Below are positions 61,325-64,000 of a stretch of 64,000 nucleotides of DNA, one piece after another. This stretch comes from CAVVAE01 sp963746185 (GTDB lineage Bacteria; Actinomycetota; Actinomycetes; Propionibacteriales; Nocardioidaceae), in assembly GCA_963746185.1 (NCBI GenBank), contig CAVVAE010000004.1, positions 310,001 to 374,000 on the forward strand. The letters run 5' to 3'. A program made the position numbers and the translations under genes. The notes beneath the pieces were generated by a model, which was not told the DNA's origin, did no database searches, and worked only from the letters and a program-made list of their open reading frames with translations. Within the stretch, counting starts at the first letter, position 1. Each line of letters opens with the position of its first letter.

Positions 61325-62733
61325 CAGTTGGCCGTTCGCGGCTCGAGGGAGAAGATCTTTCCTGGGTTGAGGATCGACTGAGGGTCGAGCGCCTTCTTGA
61401 TGTCGCGGTGTACGGCGATCGACAGGTCGCCCAGCTCGCGCTTGAGAAGGTCCATCTTCAGTACGCCCACGCCATGCTCGCCGGTGATCGTTCCGCCGAG
61501 GTCGAGGCTGATTCCCATGATGTCGTCGAACGCCTGCTTGGCCTTCTCGACCTGGTCAGCGTCCTGCCCGTCGAAGACCACCGTGGGGTGGAAGTTTCCG
61601 TCACCCGCGTGACCGACGACGCCGATGACGAGCCCACATGCGGCCGAGACTTCTTCGATCCGCTCGATGAGCTCCGCCAGTCGGGTGCGCGGCACGCAGA
61701 CGTCGTCGATCATCGTCGTACCCAGCTTCTCCATCGCCGTGAGCACCTGCCTGCGTCCCGCAAGCAGCAGGTCACCCTCGGCCGGGTCGTCAGCGACCGC
61801 AATCTCGATGGCTCCGGCATCGTCGAGCACCTTGGCAATCTGAGCGATGTCGGCTGCTGCTCGCTCACCTCCTGCGTCGGACTGCGCGAGGATCAGCGCG
61901 CCCGCCTCCGGGGCCATTCCCATGTTGAACGCCTCGTTGACGGCGTGCAGGGTGACCCGGTCCATGAACTCGAGCAGGGACGGTACGACGCCGCAGCGGA
62001 CAACCTGCGACACCGCCTCGGCAGCAGTCGCTGCCGAGTCATAGACCGCCGCAACCGTAAGCGGTCGCTCGACTTCTGGTCGCAGCATCAACGTGATCTC
62101 GGTGATGACGCCGAGGGTTCCCTCACTCCCGACGAACAGGTGCGTCAGGTCGTAGCCAGCCACCCCTTTGACGGTGCGACGCCCCGTACGCAGCACCTGT
62201 CCGTCGGCAAGCACGACCTCCAGTGCCAACACGTAGTCGGTCGTGACGCCGTACTTGACGCAGCACAAGCCCCCGGAGTTCGTGGAGACGTTGCCGCCGA
62301 TCGAGCAGAACTCCCAGCTCGACGGGTCGGGCGGGTAGAACAGGCCTTCAGCCGCAACAGCCTTGGAGAGGTCGGCGTTGAAGATGCCGGGCTGGGTCAC
62401 GACCAGCCGGTTGGGAGCATCGATCTCTACCACGGAGTTCATCTTTTCCAGGCTGAGCAGGATGCAGCCGTCGATCGCATTGGCAGCACCAGACAGGCCA
62501 CTGCGTGCGCCTTGTGGCACTACCGGCACAACGTGCTCGCTGGCCACACGCATCACATGCTGCACATCAGCGGTCTCACGTGCGTGCACCAAGGCGAGCG
62601 CTTTTCCGGCCGGGCAGTACATCGCCCGATCCATGCTGTACGTGGTGAGGACGTCAGCGTCAGTGACGACTGCACCCTCGGGCAGTCCGTGTTTGAGCGC
62701 GTCGACGACAGAAGAGGTCGTGGTGCTGGTCAT
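61324..62733 (-). CDS. FAD-linked 2-hydroxyacid oxidase (GlcD-like)
   Basis: The 469-residue protein has an FAD_binding_4 PCMH domain (PVVPQGARSGLSGAANAIDG, FCSIGGNVSTNSGGLCCVKY, GYDLTHLFVGSEGTLGVITE) and a C-terminal FAD-oxidase domain with GHAGDGNFHPTVVF and GEHGVGVLKMDLL. It oxidises a 2-hydroxyacid such as glycolate or D-lactate. The lactate permease nearby suggests a shared pathway. It is divergent from the DUF3311/symporter pair. Confidence 0.9.
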   Translation of the reverse strand: MTSTTTSSVVDALKHGLPEGAVVTDADVLTTYSMDRAMYCPAGKALALVHARETADVQHVMRVASEHVVPVVPQGARSGLSGAANAIDGCILLSLEKMNSVVEIDAPNRLVVTQPGIFNADLSKAVAAEGLFYPPDPSSWEFCSIGGNVSTNSGGLCCVKYGVTTDYVLALEVVLADGQVLRTGRRTVKGVAGYDLTHLFVGSEGTLGVITEITLMLRPEVERPLTVAAVYDSAATAAEAVSQVVRCGVVPSLLEFMDRVTLHAVNEAFNMGMAPEAGALILAQSDAGGERAAADIAQIAKVLDDAGAIEIAVADDPAEGDLLLAGRRQVLTAMEKLGTTMIDDVCVPRTRLAELIERIEEVSAACGLVIGVVGHAGDGNFHPTVVFDGQDADQVEKAKQAFDDIMGISLDLGGTITGEHGVGVLKMDLLKRELGDLSIAVHRDIKKALDPQSILNPGKIFSLEPRTAN

Positions 62734-62830
62734 GTCTCCACCCTAGGAGGTCATTCCGAAGTCCGACAGTCCGCACGAGAAGCATCGGTGGCGGACTGGC
62801 CCGCAACCCCCTAGGTTGGAAAAGTTGTTT

Positions 62831-62842
62831 GAGTGCTCACTC
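62831..62842. promoter_or_regulatory. GAGTG-CT-CACTC inverted repeat
   Basis: A perfect 5-base-arm palindrome 25 bases before the DUF3311 start, in the region shared with the divergent FAD-oxidase gene. It could be a repressor site, but a site this short can arise by chance. Confidence 0.35.
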
Positions 62843-62866
62843 TTTCTGCCACCCCCAGGAGGATGA

Positions 62867-63103
62867 ATGTCTGCGGACCGCAAACGGCTCCCTACGGGGA
62901 CGGCCGTAATCGTCGGGGTCCTGCTCGCGATTCCCGTGCTTGCCCTGTTGATCGTTTCGAGTTACGCCAAAGAAGACCCGGAGTTGTGGGGGTTCCCGTT
63001 CTTCTACTGGTATCAGTTCCTCTGGGTTTTCCTCGCATCTGGATTCACCTACGCCGCCTTCAAGGTCATCGAGAAGGCTCGAGGCACTGGCGGTGAGCGA
63101 TGA
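62867..63103 (+). CDS. DUF3311-family small membrane protein
   Basis: The 78-residue protein has two membrane segments (VIVGVLLAIPVLALLIVSSY and YWYQFLWVFLASGFTYAAF). It matches the DUF3311 proteins that precede sodium/solute symporters and probably act as their small subunit. CAGGAGGATGA precedes ATG 62867. The stop overlaps the symporter start (ATGA). Confidence 0.85.
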   Translation: MSADRKRLPTGTAVIVGVLLAIPVLALLIVSSYAKEDPELWGFPFFYWYQFLWVFLASGFTYAAFKVIEKARGTGGER

Positions 63104-64000
63104 GCGGCGGCGGTGGTGCGGCCACGGCGGTGGACACCACGACACTTGCTGCTGACATCGACGGTGTCGCTCTCAGCATTCTCATCTTCTTCTTCGTGGT
63201 CGTCACGGCGGGTGGCTTCTATGCCGCGAAGTGGCGCCGACCCGACTCGATGGAATCACTCGACGAGTGGGGGCTTGGCGGACGCGGCTTCGGCACGATC
63301 ATCACCTGGTTCCTGCTTGGTGGTGACCTCTACACGGCGTACACGTTCGTGGCTGTTCCGGCAGCGATGTACGCCACCGGCGCGATCAGCGGTTTCTTCG
63401 CCGTCCCCTACACGATCATCGTTTACCCCCTCATCTTCGTCTTCATGCCGCGCTTGTGGTCGGTTGCGCACGCGAAGGGTTACGTCACACCTGCTGACTT
63501 CATCCGAGGCAGGTATGACTCGCGAACCTTGTCGCTGGCTGTCGCTCTGACCGGAATTCTCGCGACGATGCCCTACATCGCGCTTCAGCTGGTCGGCATC
63601 GAGGCTGTGCTCGACACGATTGGGCTCGGAGCCGAGGGCTCGTGGTTCATCAGAGACCTTCCACTGTTTGTCGCGTTCGCGGCACTAGCCGCTTTTACCT
63701 ACTCATCCGGTCTGCGGGCACCTGCACTGATCGCGTTTGTCAAGGACACGTTGATCTACCTCGTCATCGTGGTCGCGATCATCTGGGTTGCCCTTGAGTT
63801 CGGCTTTGGCGACGTCTTTTCCGCCGCCCAGACCAAGATGGAGACGGTCAACCCCTCGACGGACCTGCCGATCGGTGTCTTCATACCGAGCAGCGGTCCA
63901 GTCGGCTACTGGGCCTATGCCTCGCTGGCGCTGGGTTCAGCACTCGCACTCTTCATGTACCCGCACTCGATCACCGCGGTGCTCTCGGGTAAGAACCGCG
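63100..64000 (+). CDS. sodium:solute symporter (SSS family), cut by the window end
   Basis: The first 300 residues are present, with no stop before the edge. An SSS-type pattern is clear: ESLDEWGLGGRGFGTIITWF, LLGGDLYTAYTFVAVP, FIRGRYDSRTLSLAVALTGI and LGSALALFMYPHSITAVLSG. It resembles monocarboxylate or acetate transporters (ActP/MctP type). It forms an overlapping pair with DUF3311 and probably belongs to the organic-acid uptake theme of the neighbouring genes. Confidence 0.85.
   Translation, partial: MSGGGGAATAVDTTTLAADIDGVALSILIFFFVVVTAGGFYAAKWRRPDSMESLDEWGLGGRGFGTIITWFLLGGDLYTAYTFVAVPAAMYATGAISGFFAVPYTIIVYPLIFVFMPRLWSVAHAKGYVTPADFIRGRYDSRTLSLAVALTGILATMPYIALQLVGIEAVLDTIGLGAEGSWFIRDLPLFVAFAALAAFTYSSGLRAPALIAFVKDTLIYLVIVVAIIWVALEFGFGDVFSAAQTKMETVNPSTDLPIGVFIPSSGPVGYWAYASLALGSALALFMYPHSITAVLSGKNR

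Noticed and set aside
61408..62814. Long plus-strand open frame (468 codons)
   Set aside because: Exact antisense shadow of the FAD-linked oxidase gene.

Overview
The window is high-GC DNA with dense, often overlapping genes, GTG and TTG starts and short intergenic gaps. Several gene sets are typical of Actinobacteria: Mec-CysO-CysM cysteine synthesis, GAF-ANTAR regulators, AfsR-type BTAD regulators, DUF2017 next to clpS, and rph-rdgB near murI. I infer an actinomycete, most likely Nocardioidaceae or a near relative. The family is a guess from gene content; the phylum is much safer.

Left part (1-31 kb) is accessory in character. It opens with a three-gene cassette: a 72-residue Asp/Gly/Ser/Thr repeat peptide, a JmjC-type cupin oxygenase and a sucrase/ferredoxin-like Fe-S protein. 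A large patatin-like membrane protein and an APH-type kinase follow. Next come two copies of a secreted protein of unknown function, each linked to a DUF4242 gene (one reduced to a remnant), with a frameshifted LuxR/AAA regulator between them. Then come small metabolic and regulatory genes: PAP2 phosphatase, methyltransferase, VOC proteins, TetR/DUF6069, RibD-like reductase, a DMT exporter, a GT39-like membrane protein, an amidase, tandem GAF-ANTAR proteins and ArsR/SRPBCC/YCII. Two paralogous VC0807-like membrane proteins lie 13 kb apart. At 28.0 kb a secreted protein made almost wholly of VLEWD repeats precedes a membrane GGDEF-EAL protein.

Middle part (31-44 kb) holds a secreted protein, a DUF1501/DUF1800 pair (the first frameshifted), MarR/MFS, an Xaa-Pro-type M24 peptidase, a GroES-like protein, DUF3618, and an ECF-type nickel/cobalt uptake operon (M-N-Q-O) with a Nur-like box upstream. 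Bcp peroxiredoxin, tRNA-Leu(UAG), a hemerythrin-like protein, rdgB and rph follow.

Right part (44-64 kb) carries a conserved actinobacterial block on the minus strand: clpS-DUF2017-amidase-mec-cysO-cysM-PRPP synthase-murI-MBL protein. Between the MBL gene and rph sit a 4.1-kb AfsR/NTPase/WD40 regulator, a secreted two-repeat protein and a secreted HNH nuclease, and two near-identical 54-bp palindromes. NAD salvage genes (pncB, pncA), a lactate permease, a GlcD-like FAD oxidase and a DUF3311/sodium-solute symporter pair end the window; the last gene is cut by the edge.

Several long genes are broken by single-base frameshifts, some in G runs. Either local sequence error or real decay could explain this, and it affects how the broken genes should be read. 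The two most novel-looking loci are the repeat-peptide/JmjC/Fe-S cassette (245-2529) and the VLEWD repeat protein (28042-28407).
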